Origin: JAFKFI01 sp963795435
GTDB lineage: Bacteria > Pseudomonadota > Alphaproteobacteria > Acetobacterales > Acetobacteraceae
DNA: 64,000 nt
Direction: 5' to 3'
Assembly: GCA_963795435.1 (NCBI GenBank)
Contig: CAWCHV010000009.1
Coordinates: forward strand, 868,001-932,000
Shown here: piece after piece, positions 36,272 to 45,327 of the stretch
How positions within the stretch are numbered: the first letter of the stretch is position 1
Layout of the letters: the number at the start of each line of letters is the position of its first letter
Position numbers and translations under genes: made by a program
Notes under the pieces: model-generated
Told to the model about the DNA's origin: nothing
The model's database searches: none
What the model saw: the letters and a program-made list of their open reading frames with translations, nothing else

Positions 36272-37709
36272 CGAGGTTGCTGTGGACTTGCGCGAGGAGC
36301 GGATCGAGTTCGATCGCGCGGCGCAGTTCGGTAAGCGCCTCGCTTGCCTTGTGCTCATCCTGGAGCGCCATGCCCAGATTGTTATGGGCTTGCGCAAGAA
36401 GCGGATCGAGTTCGATCGCGCGGCGGAGTTCGGTAACTGCCTCGCTTGCCTTGTGCTCGTCCTGGAGCGCCATGCCCAGATTGGAGTGTGCCATGGCGAG
36501 ACGCGGATCGAGTTCGATCGCGCGGCGGTATTCGCCTATGGCCTCATCCAGCCTGTGCTGGCCATAGAGTGCGTAGCCTAGATTGTTGTGGGCCCTCGCC
36601 GCGCGTGGGTCGAGCTTGATGGCGCGGTGAAGTTCCGCAAGCGCCTCATCCCGATTGTGCTGATCGGAAAGCGCAAGGCCCAGGTTGCTGTGGAACGCGG
36701 CGACACGCGGATCAATTTGGATCGCGCGGCGGAATTCCCCGACCAATTCGGCCAGCCTGTGCCGATCCCACAGGACGTAGCCCAGGTCGTTGTGCGCGAA
36801 AGCGTTGCGGGGATCGGTCTTGATTACCACCCGGAACGCCCTGTCGGCGTCTTCGTCCTGTCTGCGGTCGATCATGATGACCCCGGCGAGGATATAGGCC
36901 CAGGGCACGTTCTCATTCTTTTGCGGAAGATCCCGCATGATGCGGGCGGCCAGCGTGAGGGCGCGATCCTGATCGGATTGTGCATATAAGGCCGCGATGA
37001 TTACCGGAGACGTCGCGCCAAGCACGGCCAGGGCGGCGGCGTTCATGGCTTCGTCGGGCCTGTCGGGATCGACCCCGTCCGATGCCGAGTAGAAATCTCT
37101 CCCGTTCATCCGCAGCCTCAGCCAGAGACGCTTGTCGCGTTCGACGAACTCGCCGGCAATGCTGCGCCATTGTCTCGCCCCGAAAAGGGTCCGGGCCACG
37201 GCGGCAATCGCGTCGAGCGGGATGCCGAGCTTGGGAACGACGATATCCGGCGCTTCCGCGTGCAACGACACGTTGGTCCCTGAAACCGGAAAGGCCGCCT
37301 GCTCGGTCACGTGGAGGATGGCATCGCGCAGCCGGGCGGCGGCGATCCGATCGGTGTACCCGCGATCCGCGACCTCCTTGGGGACCGAGATCGGGTCAAT
37401 GCTGACGGTACGGCGCAGAAGCTGCTGCCCCAGGAGGATGAGCAGGGCGCCCACGATCAAGACCCCGCCAAGGGTCAGCACGAGGGTGGTCAAACCCTTC
37501 CAGAGCGCGATGACGCGGGCGGTGAAACCGAGGGGCTCGTGGTCCGTTGGCGCGGCGGCGTCCCCGCGCCGGCGGGCTTGGGCGGAGGCGGCATCCTCCT
37601 GGCCACGCTCCGCGTCCGTCGCTCGCAGCAGCTCCCGGCTCAACCTCGCGACGGCATCACGCGCGGACTCTGGCATGACCAGCAGCGTTCCGTTTCTTGG
37701 AGACAACAT
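36153..37709 (-). CDS. Membrane-anchored TPR-repeat protein, N-terminal part
   Basis: Starts at 37709 (MLSPRNGTLLVMPESARD). About 55 polar residues, one membrane helix near 65-90 (LTTLVLTLGGVLIVGALLILL), an extracytoplasmic region with VSLHAEAPDIVVPKLGIPLDAIAAVARTLFGARQW, then TPRs. Five complete repeats (such as HNNLGMALQDEHKASEA) precede a frame break near 36270; downstream residues in this frame are out of register. With one base removed, the sequence joins the next part to give about 16 TPRs in all. TPR arrays bind partner proteins; the partner is unknown. The gene is divergent from the 37923 gene. Confidence 0.78.
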   Translation of the reverse strand: MLSPRNGTLLVMPESARDAVARLSRELLRATDAERGQEDAASAQARRRGDAAAPTDHEPLGFTARVIALWKGLTTLVLTLGGVLIVGALLILLGQQLLRRTVSIDPISVPKEVADRGYTDRIAAARLRDAILHVTEQAAFPVSGTNVSLHAEAPDIVVPKLGIPLDAIAAVARTLFGARQWRSIAGEFVERDKRLWLRLRMNGRDFYSASDGVDPDRPDEAMNAAALAVLGATSPVIIAALYAQSDQDRALTLAARIMRDLPQKNENVPWAYILAGVIMIDRRQDEDADRAFRVVIKTDPRNAFAHNDLGYVLWDRHRLAELVGEFRRAIQIDPRVAAFHSNLGLALSDQHNRDEALAELHRAIKLDPRAARAHNNLGYALYGQHRLDEAIGEYRRAIELDPRLAMAHSNLGMALQDEHKASEAVTELRRAIELDPLLAQAHNNLGMALQDEHKASEALTELRRAIELDPLLAQVHSNLGLCAVQPASARRGRHRIPPGDRTRSASCPTPRQPGFCIV

Positions 37710-37876
37710 GCTAGCATTTTCCGTCCCCGAGGAACAATCGCGCAATGACAGCGCCGCTGACACGAGCAAGCGATCTCGAGCTAACGTTGCTCTTTCGACA
37801 CGCATTTGTGAGAATTGCGGAGTGGCATTATCGTTTCGGAAACAGTAACGTCCAGCTGGTTAACGAATTTCCGCCG

Positions 37877-37910
37877 GTCAGGTGCCAGTCAGGTGCCCCG
37901 GTCAGGTACC
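37877..37910. repeat. Three short direct repeats in a divergent promoter region
   Basis: GTCAGGTGCC at 37877-37886 and 37888-37897, and GTCAGGTACC at 37901-37910, just before the ribosome site of the gene at 37923. Spacing is 11 and 13 bases. The surrounding 213-base gap is AT-richer than the genes. It could be an operator or a simple sequence slip. Confidence 0.55.
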
Positions 37911-37922
37911 GAGGAGCGAATC

Positions 37923-39191
37923 ATGAGTGTGGATGCACGAGCGGTCGAAGGCCGATCCGGCTTGGCGTGGAATCTGGACACCAAGCCGCCGCCACGCGAA
38001 GGAGGGGAGCGCCCCGAGCGCGGGAAATTGGGCCCCCGGAGGCAGTCCGTGCGGTTCAGCCCCGGCAACGTCTCCGACCATCTGGGCCTTCTCAAGCATC
38101 TCGCCGGCAACTGGGAAGGCGAGGGCTTCAACCTCATCGCGCGGCCCGATTTTCACGACAACGCCGATCTCTATTTGCAGCTCAATCGGACGCGGGAGAC
38201 CCTGAAGTTCGATCCCATCGGGTCGCCGATCCCGAATCGCGGCTTCGGCCAGGACGACATCGAATTGTTCGGCCTGACCTACCTGCAGAAGATCAGCGAC
38301 TTCCATACCGGCGGCGCGCTGCACATCGAGCCCGGCATCTGGGTAAGGCAGCCCAACACCAGCTTCCCGCCAGAGAGCGCGCCGCCCGGCGCGGAGCTCG
38401 TCGCGCGAATGGGCTCCATCCCGCACGGCAACGCCATCCTGGCGCAAGGCATCGCGGAGCCGTTCTCCGGGCCGCCGACGCTGGCTGGAGCCGGAGGCCC
38501 CTATCACGGGTCGCGCTTCCTCTCGTTCAACAGCACGCCGATCGCAGCGCCCCCCACGGTGCCCGCGACGGCGCCGCCGGTATTCAGCGCCGCGACATCG
38601 TCCGCGAAGGGGACGTCGGCGGCCAATCCCGGCGTCGTCCCGCTGTTCAACGAGTACGATCTGAGCGTGCCCCCCGGCGCCGCCAATCCGCGAACGCCGT
38701 TCGCCACGAACCCGCCGGAGCCGCCGATACCGAATACGCCACATAACCAGGCGATGGTCGATGATCCCATCGTGCTGCTGCAACAGGTGATCGATAAGCA
38801 GGTGAAGGAAGGCTATACGTTCGAAGGGACGGTGCTCAACATCGCCACGGAAGCCGAGATCGACTTCTTCGCCGCACCCAACAGCATCGTCACCGGACCG
38901 ACGGTGCCCGTGACCCTTCCCGACTTCGGCGGAGGCGCCGAGAACATCCAGTTCCTTTTTGACGGGCAGTCGCCGCCGGCTCCGCCGGCGAACGCGCAGA
39001 CCGCGGTGATCTACGCGACGTTCTGGATCGAGCACGTCACGCACAAGCACCACGGCCACTCATTCATGCAGCTGCAATACGCGCAGATGGTGACCCTGAA
39101 TTTCCCGATACGAAGCCTGTTGCCCGCGGTGTTCGTCAATCTGGGGTGGCCGCACATCACCGTCGCGACGCTTCGCAAATCCTTCGGCTGA
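37923..39191 (+). CDS. Large conserved-looking protein with His-rich C-terminus
   Basis: 422 residues from the ATG at 37923, behind GAGGAGCG; an open extension to 37815 is unlikely. HLAGNWEGEGFNLIARPDF near residue 60 resembles the lipocalin/nitrobindin-like opening of heme-binding-like proteins. A Pro/Ala-rich middle (TVPATAPPVFSAATS, PPEPPIPNTPHNQ) separates it from a C-terminal domain with TFWIEHVTHKHHGHSFMQLQYAQMV, rich in His. No signal peptide. I recognise the domain style but not a certain family; haem or metal binding is a guess from the His cluster. Divergent from the TPR membrane protein. Confidence 0.7.
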   Translation: MSVDARAVEGRSGLAWNLDTKPPPREGGERPERGKLGPRRQSVRFSPGNVSDHLGLLKHLAGNWEGEGFNLIARPDFHDNADLYLQLNRTRETLKFDPIGSPIPNRGFGQDDIELFGLTYLQKISDFHTGGALHIEPGIWVRQPNTSFPPESAPPGAELVARMGSIPHGNAILAQGIAEPFSGPPTLAGAGGPYHGSRFLSFNSTPIAAPPTVPATAPPVFSAATSSAKGTSAANPGVVPLFNEYDLSVPPGAANPRTPFATNPPEPPIPNTPHNQAMVDDPIVLLQQVIDKQVKEGYTFEGTVLNIATEAEIDFFAAPNSIVTGPTVPVTLPDFGGGAENIQFLFDGQSPPAPPANAQTAVIYATFWIEHVTHKHHGHSFMQLQYAQMVTLNFPIRSLLPAVFVNLGWPHITVATLRKSFG

Positions 39192-39210
39192 GCACGCGCC
39201 GGCGCCCGCG

Positions 39211-39693
39211 TCACGGCACGGGCCGCTTGCGGATGACGAAGCGCTGCGTCCCTTGCAGCACCAGCTCGCGCCGCTGGTTGTGCACCGTGCTGGTCAACCC
39301 GACGACGCCGGTGGTGCGGCCCGGCGTGAGTTCGCTGATTTCGAGCGCCGGATAGACGGTGTCGCCGGCGAACACCGGCTTGAGAAATTTGCTCGACTGT
39401 TCGAGGAAACCGACGAGCGATTCCTCCGTGAGATAGGGAAACAGACCGGCACCCGGCGCGGTCTGGATCAGCGTCTGGAAACCGTGCGCGAGCATGTGCG
39501 GCATTCCGCGCGTGCGGCAGTATTCCATGTCGTAGTGCACCGGATGATTGTCGCCGCTCGCTGCCTGGAAGGCGAGGAACACCGCTTCGGTCATGGTACG
39601 GCTAGGCAGCACGAACCGCTCGCCCAAGGAGAAATCCTCGAACCAGCGCTGCGCCGGCACCATGCGGTGCAGGGCCGGGTCGAATTTGGTCAA
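39211..39693 (-). CDS. MaoC-like (R)-specific hydratase/dehydratase
   Basis: Hot-dog fold protein of about 160 residues. Motif AFQAASGDNHPVHYDMEYCR holds the catalytic Asp-His pair of the MaoC hydratase family, followed by MLAHGFQTL and FLKPVFAGDTVYPALEISEL. The TTG at 39693 overlaps the upstream stop (TTGA); ATG at 39663 (150 residues) is the alternative, and neither has a strong ribosome site. Coupled to a CaiB-type CoA-transferase, so it probably hydrates or dehydrates the acyl-CoA that enzyme makes, in mesaconate- or itaconate-like metabolism. Confidence 0.85.
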   Translation of the reverse strand: MTKFDPALHRMVPAQRWFEDFSLGERFVLPSRTMTEAVFLAFQAASGDNHPVHYDMEYCRTRGMPHMLAHGFQTLIQTAPGAGLFPYLTEESLVGFLEQSSKFLKPVFAGDTVYPALEISELTPGRTTGVVGLTSTVHNQRRELVLQGTQRFVIRKRPVP

Positions 39694-40865
39694 AGCGCAC
39701 CCGCGCCGCGCAAGTCGGCAATCTCCGCCGCCGAGTAGCCGAGTTCGCCGAGCACCGCGTCGGTGTGCTGGCCAAGCGCCGGCACGTCGCCCATCACCGC
39801 CTCGAAATCGCCGAAGGTGAACGGCGGCAGCAGCGCGCGGATCGCGCCGCCCGGCGTATTGGCCTCGCGCCAGCGGTCGCGGGCGGCGAGCTGCGGGTGA
39901 TCCCACACGTCCATCGGCTCGTTCAGCCGCCCGTTGGCGATGCCGGCGCGGTCGAGCAGCGCGATCACGTCCTGCGACTTCATCGTGGTGAACAGCGCCT
40001 CGATGATCGCCGTCACCTCGGCGCGGTTCTCGACCCGCGCCTTGTTGCCGGCGAAGCGCGGATCTTCCACGAGCTCCGGCCGGCGCAGCACCTCGCGCGC
40101 GAAGGTCGCCCATTCGCGGTCGTTCTGCAGCCCGAAGATCACCTGTCCATCCGCCGTGCGATGCGCGCCGTAGGGGGCGACCAGCGGATTGCTCGCCGCC
40201 TCGCGCACCCAGGGCATTTTCCCATATGCGGCGCGGTACATCGGGTAGTGGATCCACTCCGCCAGCGCGTCCAGCATCGCGACCTTCACCGAGGCGCCCA
40301 CGCCAGCCCGCTCGCGGCGCAACAGCGCGGCGAGGATGCCCTGATGCGCGTAGGTGCCGGTGCAGATGTCGGCCAGCGAGATGCCGACACGGGCCGGCTG
40401 CTCGGGCGTGCCGGTGATGCTGATGACGCCGGATTCCGCCTGGATCAGCAGGTCGTACGCCTTCTTCTGGGCGTACGGCCCGCTCTCGCCATAACCGGAG
40501 ATGTCGCACACGACGAGGCGCGGATGCTTGGCCGCCAGCGCGTCGTAGGAGAGGCCGAGCCGCGCGGACGCACCGGGCGCGAGGTTCTGCACCAGCACGT
40601 CGGCCCGCGCGACGAGTTTTTGGAGCACGTCGCCCGCCCTCGGGTGCTTCACGTCGATTGTAACGCTCTGCTTTCCGCGATTGAGCCAGACGAAATTGGT
40701 CGATTGCCCGAACGCCGCCGCGTCGTAGCCGCGCGCGAAATCGCCCGTCCCGGGCCGCTCGACCTTCACCACGCTGGCGCCTAGATCGGCCAGATGCCGG
40801 GTGCAGATCGGCCCCGCGACGGCATGTTCCAGCGCCACCACGCGCATCCCTTCCAGGGGTCGCAT
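39690..40865 (-). CDS. CaiB/BaiF family (class III) CoA-transferase
   Basis: 391 residues. Family signatures: LEHAVAGPICTRHLADLGASVVKVERPGTGDFAR at the N-terminus, NRGKQSVTIDVKHP, and VVCDISGYGESGPY, where the Asp is the catalytic residue that forms the acyl anhydride. C-terminal RPELVEDPRFAGNKARVENRAEV is also typical. It moves CoA between organic acids; the acids are unknown. GAGGACGAGACGA precedes the start. First gene of a two-gene unit with MaoC. Confidence 0.92.
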   Translation of the reverse strand: MRPLEGMRVVALEHAVAGPICTRHLADLGASVVKVERPGTGDFARGYDAAAFGQSTNFVWLNRGKQSVTIDVKHPRAGDVLQKLVARADVLVQNLAPGASARLGLSYDALAAKHPRLVVCDISGYGESGPYAQKKAYDLLIQAESGVISITGTPEQPARVGISLADICTGTYAHQGILAALLRRERAGVGASVKVAMLDALAEWIHYPMYRAAYGKMPWVREAASNPLVAPYGAHRTADGQVIFGLQNDREWATFAREVLRRPELVEDPRFAGNKARVENRAEVTAIIEALFTTMKSQDVIALLDRAGIANGRLNEPMDVWDHPQLAARDRWREANTPGGAIRALLPPFTFGDFEAVMGDVPALGQHTDAVLGELGYSAAEIADLRGAGAL

Positions 40866-41017
40866 TCGTCTCGTCCTCTTTCGGCTCGCGCTCCCAGCAA
40901 AGCCTTCGGCGCGGCTGGTGTCAAAGCGCGGTGAGATAGGGGAACGCGGCGCGGCCCGTGCTCCCCTTGTGCGGGGAAAAAGGCCACGCGTAATGTCGTC
41001 GGCGTGGAGAGTACGAC

Positions 41018-41956
41018 ATGCAGCATCATTCCAGCGTATCCACCGCCGGCGACTGGCCCGAGCTTACCCTCGCGGACTGGGCGGACACCTGCGCGACGCT
41101 GCATCTTTGGACCCAGATCGTCGGCAAGATCAGGCTGGCCCACGCGCCGATGATCAACCACTGGTGGCAGGTTCCGTTGTACGTGACATGTCGTGGATTG
41201 ACGACCTCGCCGATCCCCTATGGTGCGCGGTGTTTCGAGATCGATTTCGACTTCATCGATCATTGCGTGGAGCTGCGGACGAGCTCAGGCGAGATCGAGA
41301 CCGTTCCGCTCAGCGCCCGGACCGTTGCCGATTTCTACGCTGAGATCATGGGCCGGCTGCGTGGGCTCGGGCTGGAAACCCGGATCTGGACGATGCCGGT
41401 CGAGATCGAAGGTGCCATCCCGTTCGAGCAGGACACAGAGCATGGCTCCTACGACCCGGAATACGTCAACCGGTTCTGGCGCGCTCTCGTCCAGGTGGAT
41501 CGGGTCTTCGCTCAGTTCCGGTCGGCATTCCTCGGCAAGGCCAGTCCGGTGCATTTTTTCTGGGGGAGCTTCGATCTGGCGGTCACGCGCTTCTCCGGGC
41601 GTCGCGCGCCACCGCTGACGAGCCAGTCACCCAACCTCGGCGCCTGGGTCATGCGGGAAGCCTACTCCCACGAGGTCAGCAGCTGCGGCTTCTGGCCGGG
41701 CAATGGCGGCTTCGGCAGGGCGGCGTTCTTCAGCTACGCCTATCCTGAACCGCCCGGCTTCGCGCAGGCGCCGCGCCGCCCCGAGGCGACGTATTACGAC
41801 GAGGACCTTGGCCAGTTCATCCTGCCCTATGACGCGGTTCGTCAGGCCGCGTCGCCGGATGACGACCTGCTGGAGTATCTGCGCAGCACGTATGAGGCCG
41901 CGGCCGACCGGGGACACTGGGACCGTGCCGAGCTGGAACGGGCGGCAGGCAGATAG
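41018..41956 (+). CDS. DUF5996 family protein
   Basis: 312 residues, cytoplasmic, no signal or membrane helix. Opening WPELTLADWADTCATLHLWTQIVGKIRLAHAPMINHWWQVPLYVTCRGLTT is the DUF5996 signature, with further conserved VHFFWGSFDLAVTRFSGR and SHEVSSCGFWPG. Function unknown in the family. GGAGAGTACGAC precedes the start. The 152-base gap to the divergent CoA-transferase holds no gene that I can see. Confidence 0.88.
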   Translation: MQHHSSVSTAGDWPELTLADWADTCATLHLWTQIVGKIRLAHAPMINHWWQVPLYVTCRGLTTSPIPYGARCFEIDFDFIDHCVELRTSSGEIETVPLSARTVADFYAEIMGRLRGLGLETRIWTMPVEIEGAIPFEQDTEHGSYDPEYVNRFWRALVQVDRVFAQFRSAFLGKASPVHFFWGSFDLAVTRFSGRRAPPLTSQSPNLGAWVMREAYSHEVSSCGFWPGNGGFGRAAFFSYAYPEPPGFAQAPRRPEATYYDEDLGQFILPYDAVRQAASPDDDLLEYLRSTYEAAADRGHWDRAELERAAGR

Positions 41957-42037
41957 CCCCGGTCTCGGGCGGCGAATGAGTTCGACAAGGCGGCGGGAGA
42001 GTAACTACCCTCCCGCGGGCGAGCACGGGAGGGTTCC

Positions 42038-42442
42038 ATGCGGTTGGAAGGCGGATGTTACTGCGGCGGCGTGCGCTACGCGGCGGAGGGCGAGCCGATG
42101 ATGAAGGCGCAATGCCACTGCCGCGAGTGCCAATACATCACCGGCGGCTCGCCCAACGTGTTCATCGCGATGCCGGTCGCGGGCTTTTCCTACACCAAGG
42201 GCGCACCCAAGCAATTCGCGCGCAAGGATCTCGAGCGGCCCGTGACGCGGGAGTTCTGTCCCGAGTGCGGCACGCACGTCGTGACCCGTCCGCAGCGGTT
42301 TCCGGCGGTCATCGTCAAGGTGGGCACGCTTGACGATCCATCGCTCTTCGGCGGACCGGACATGGCGATCTACACCATCGACAAGCAAAGCTTCCACCAG
42401 ATCGCGGACGGGGTGCGAAGCTTCGAGCGGCTTCCCGGATAG
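42038..42442 (+). CDS. GFA (Gfa/DUF636) family zinc protein
   Basis: 134 residues. Zinc cysteines in GGCYCGGVRY, QCHCRECQ and FCPECGTHV match the glutathione-dependent formaldehyde-activating (GFA) fold. Most members outside methylotrophs do not act on formaldehyde, so the name is structural. GGGAGGG lies just before the ATG. A single gene, convergent with the gamma-glutamyltransferase. Confidence 0.92.
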   Translation: MRLEGGCYCGGVRYAAEGEPMMKAQCHCRECQYITGGSPNVFIAMPVAGFSYTKGAPKQFARKDLERPVTREFCPECGTHVVTRPQRFPAVIVKVGTLDDPSLFGGPDMAIYTIDKQSFHQIADGVRSFERLPG

Positions 42443-42457
42443 AGGGCCGGCCGCACC

Positions 42458-44138
42458 CTACTGGCCGAGGGCAACGCCCTCGCGTCGAGGATCGGCGCTG
42501 CCCGCCAGCCCCGACGGCGTGACCGCTATTATCGCCGAGCCAGATAGCAGCGGCCGGACGATGACCTTCTGACCCCGCGCCGCCAGCGCCGGTGCGAGCT
42601 GAACGGCCGGCGTCTCGGCCTCCAACTCCACCGCGTCGCCGGCGCTGAGCACGTGCGGCGCGGCGAGCGCCTGGGCCGGCGAGCGGCCCCAATCGAGCGT
42701 TTCCACGAGTTCCTGCGCCACGTAGCCAATGATGCGCGCACCGCCCGCCGAGCCGACCACGAGTTCGAGTTTTCCCCCGTGATCGAACACCAAGGTCGGC
42801 GCCATCGCGCTGCGTGGCCGCTTGCCCGGCTGCACGCGGTTCGCCACCGGCCGGCCGTCGATCTCTGGGCGGAACGAGAAATCGGTCAACTCGTTGTTGA
42901 GCACGAAGCCGTGGACCAGCAGCCCGCTGCCGAACTCGGCCTCGACTGTCGTCGTCAGCGCCACCGCGTTGCCGTCGGTATCGACGACGGCGACGTCGCT
43001 GGTGCCGTGCTCCGCTTGCGCCGGCTGCGGGGCGGGGGCGGGCCGGGCCGCCGGCCAGAGCGGGTTGCCGGCGCGCGGTTGTGCGATCGTGTGGTCGAGG
43101 TCGATCGCCTGGGCGCGGATGGCGAGATAGTCCGGTGCCACGAGCCCGGCCACCGGCGCCGGCACGAAGTCGGTGTCCGCGAGGTAGCGCGCGCGGTCGG
43201 CATAGGCCAGCCGCTCGGCCTCCAGGAGCGCCTGCGCCGCGTCGGCGCCCTCCGGAGCCATGTGCGGCATGTCGAAATGCGCGAGTACCTCCAAGGATCT
43301 GCAGCACCGCGACGCCGCCGGACGATGGCGGCCCCATGCCGCAGACAGTGTGCTCGCGATACGGGCCACACACCGGCGGGCGCTGCTTCGGCGGATACGC
43401 CGCGAGATCGTCGGGGGTCATCCCGCCAGGGTTCGGATCGGCGCGCGCCGTCGCGGCGATGTCGGCGGCGACGGCGCCCCGGTTCAGTGCATCGGCCCCC
43501 TCGGCAGCCACTGCGCGCAGCATGTCAGCGAGCGGCTGGTTGCGCAACGTCGTGCCGGCGGCGAGCGGCGTGCCGTCCGGGGCGAGGAAATAGGCCCGCG
43601 CCGCCGCCTGGCGCCGCAGCTTGTCCGCGTTGGCGGCGATGTCGTGAGCAAGCCGTTGAGAGACGGAAAAGCCTTCGTCCGCCAGCCTGATCGCCGGCGC
43701 GATCAGGTCGGCCCAGGGCAGTTTGCCGTACGCCCGATGCGCCGCCTCAAGCATCCTCGCCGTGCCCGGAACGCCAACCGAGCGGCCGCCAGGGACCGCC
43801 TCCCGGAGCGGCAGCGGATTGCCGTCGCGGTCGAGGAACAGGTCCGGGCGGGCGGCGGCCGGCGCGGTCTCCCGCCCGTCCCAGCTCGTCACCCGTCCGC
43901 TCGCCGCGTCGTAATGGAGCAGCACCGCGCCGCCGCCCAGCCCGGAGGATTGCGGCTCCACCACGCCGAGCGCCATCTGCACCGCCACCGCCGCGTCCAT
44001 TGCGCTGCCGCCCGCTTTCAGGATCGCCAGCCCTGCCGCGACCGCGCGTGGATCCGCCGCCGCGACCATCGCGGTGGCCGGCGCGGCCGCGACAGGCTGG
44101 GTCAGGACAAGTAGAAAAAACAGGATCAGGCGGGACAT
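42458..44138 (-). pseudogene. ggt: Gamma-glutamyltransferase, frame interrupted
   Basis: Periplasmic Ntn-hydrolase that cleaves glutathione-type gamma-glutamyl bonds. N-terminal part from 44138: signal peptide 1-18, then ILKAGGSAMDAAVAVQMALGVVEPQSSGLGGGA, typical of the large subunit. Near 43292, inside VAVLQIL, an extra base moves the frame; the rest continues as EVLAHFDMPHMAPEGADAAQALLEAERLAYADR and includes HGTSDVAVVDTDGNAVALTTT, with the processing Thr, and GSAGGARI near the end. Repaired, it would be about 559 residues. All motifs are intact, so a base error or a recent mutation is likely. Confidence 0.85.
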
Positions 44139-44197
44139 GCGGGCACTCCTTGTCGCCGCCATGTTGCAGTGCCCCGGCGGATCGGTGAACCTCGCGG

Positions 44198-44572
44198 ATG
44201 GCAACAAGACAGCAATCGGGCGGGCTGTCGTACGGGCGCGGGATCGACGCCGAGGCGGTGGCGTGCGCCGCGCTGGAGGCGGATGGCTGGACCGTGCTCG
44301 GCCGCCGCCTGCGTACCAAGGCGGGCGAAGTGGACGCGGTTGCCGAGAAGGCCGGCCTGCTCGCCATCGTCGAGGTGAAGGCCCGCCCGACGCTCGGCGA
44401 AGCGGCCGGGGCGATCTCGCTCCGCCAGCGCGCCCGCCTGATCGCCGCCGCCGGATGCCTGCTGGCCGACAACCCCGGCTGGGGTGCGGCCGGTGTGCGG
44501 TTCGACGTGCTGGTGGTCGACGCGGCGGGCACGGTGCGGCGGATCGCCGACGCCTTCCGGGACGAGGGCTAG
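44198..44572 (+). CDS. yraN: YraN/UPF0102 nuclease-like protein
   Basis: 124 residues. The restriction-endonuclease-like core is visible: GRGIDAEAVACAALEADGWTVLGRRLRTKAGEVDAV then AIVEVKARPT, giving the E-x-D ... E-V-K residues, and a late VRFDVLVVD. Function is not established; the gene often lies near cell-envelope or DNA-uptake genes. Divergent from gamma-glutamyltransferase with 59 bases between. Confidence 0.9.
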   Translation: MATRQQSGGLSYGRGIDAEAVACAALEADGWTVLGRRLRTKAGEVDAVAEKAGLLAIVEVKARPTLGEAAGAISLRQRARLIAAAGCLLADNPGWGAAGVRFDVLVVDAAGTVRRIADAFRDEG

Positions 44573-44647
44573 CTACCGGCGCAACCGGGGTTGTCACCCG
44601 GCGCCATTCAATGCGTTGATTTGTGCGACCATCAACCGGAGACCGTC

Positions 44648-45235
44648 ATGAGCCAGAAGCCCGCCACCAGCCAGACGCCGGCCAAGCCTTTCCTGACCGA
44701 CGTGAAGACGTTGCGCGAGCGAGCGCGCCAGCATCTCGATAAAGGCGCGGTAACGCAGGATTATGGCGGGGACGTGCAGCAGACGATCGACATCCTGCAG
44801 ACCGTGCTCGCCACCGAGATCGTTTGCGTGTTGCGCTACACGATGCATTCTGTCGCGGCGACCGGCATCTCCAGCGACAGCGTCAAGCAGGAGTTCGCGG
44901 AGCACGCGCGGGAAGAGCACGCGCACGCGATGGAAGTGGCCGAGCGGATCAATCAGCTCGGCGGCAAGCCGAACTTCAACCCGGAAGGCCTCGCGACGCG
45001 CTCCTCCTCGCAGTACGCGGAGGGCGAGGACCTCGTCGACATGATCCGCGAGAACCTGGTCGCGGAGCGCATCGCGGTCGAGCACTACCGCGAGCTGATC
45101 CGCTTCTTCGCCAATCACGATCCCTCCACCCGGGTGATGCTGGAAGGGATTCTTCGCAAGGAGGAGGAGCACGCCAACGACATGCACGACCTGCTGGTCG
45201 CGCATGAAGGACGGCCGATGCTGCCGAAGGAGTAG
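44648..45235 (+). CDS. Ferritin-like / bacterioferritin-type protein
   Basis: 195 residues from the ATG at 44648 (GGAGA upstream). Four-helix ferritin fold with a complete di-iron set: TEIVCVLRY, EHAREEHAHAMEVAERI, ENLVAERIAVEHYRELI and LRKEEEHANDMHDLL. No clear haem-Met site of bacterioferritin is visible. Probably iron storage or peroxide protection in the cytoplasm. The 60-residue N-terminus before the core is longer than usual. A palindromic repeat follows the stop. Confidence 0.88.
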   Translation: MSQKPATSQTPAKPFLTDVKTLRERARQHLDKGAVTQDYGGDVQQTIDILQTVLATEIVCVLRYTMHSVAATGISSDSVKQEFAEHAREEHAHAMEVAERINQLGGKPNFNPEGLATRSSSQYAEGEDLVDMIRENLVAERIAVEHYRELIRFFANHDPSTRVMLEGILRKEEEHANDMHDLLVAHEGRPMLPKE

Positions 45236-45240
45236 GGTGG

Positions 45241-45325
45241 ACGACTCCCACCCCGGCCCTCTCCCAAAGGGAGAGGGAGAGAAAAGCCCTCTCCCCTTTG
45301 GGAGAGGGTTGGGTGAGGGGGGCGG
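45241..45325. repeat. GC-rich palindromic repeat, copy 5 (between convergent genes)
   Basis: CCCACCCCGGCCCTCTCCC AAAGGGAGAGGG, then CCCTCTCCCCTTTGGGAGAGGG and GTTGGGTGAGGGG. Two stacked hairpins (arms CCCTCTCCC / GGGAGAGGG) between the ferritin-like gene and yifB, well placed as a two-way terminator. Confidence 0.85.
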
Positions 45326-45327
45326 GG

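Noticed and set aside
35300..36850. Regularly spaced repeats resembling a CRISPR array
   Set aside because: The period is exactly 102 bases, in frame, and encodes TPR units; there are no short repeats with unique spacers.
40866..41017. Possible small gene between the CoA-transferase and DUF5996 genes
   Set aside because: Short frames there lack start signals and overlap the divergent promoters; I see nothing coding.
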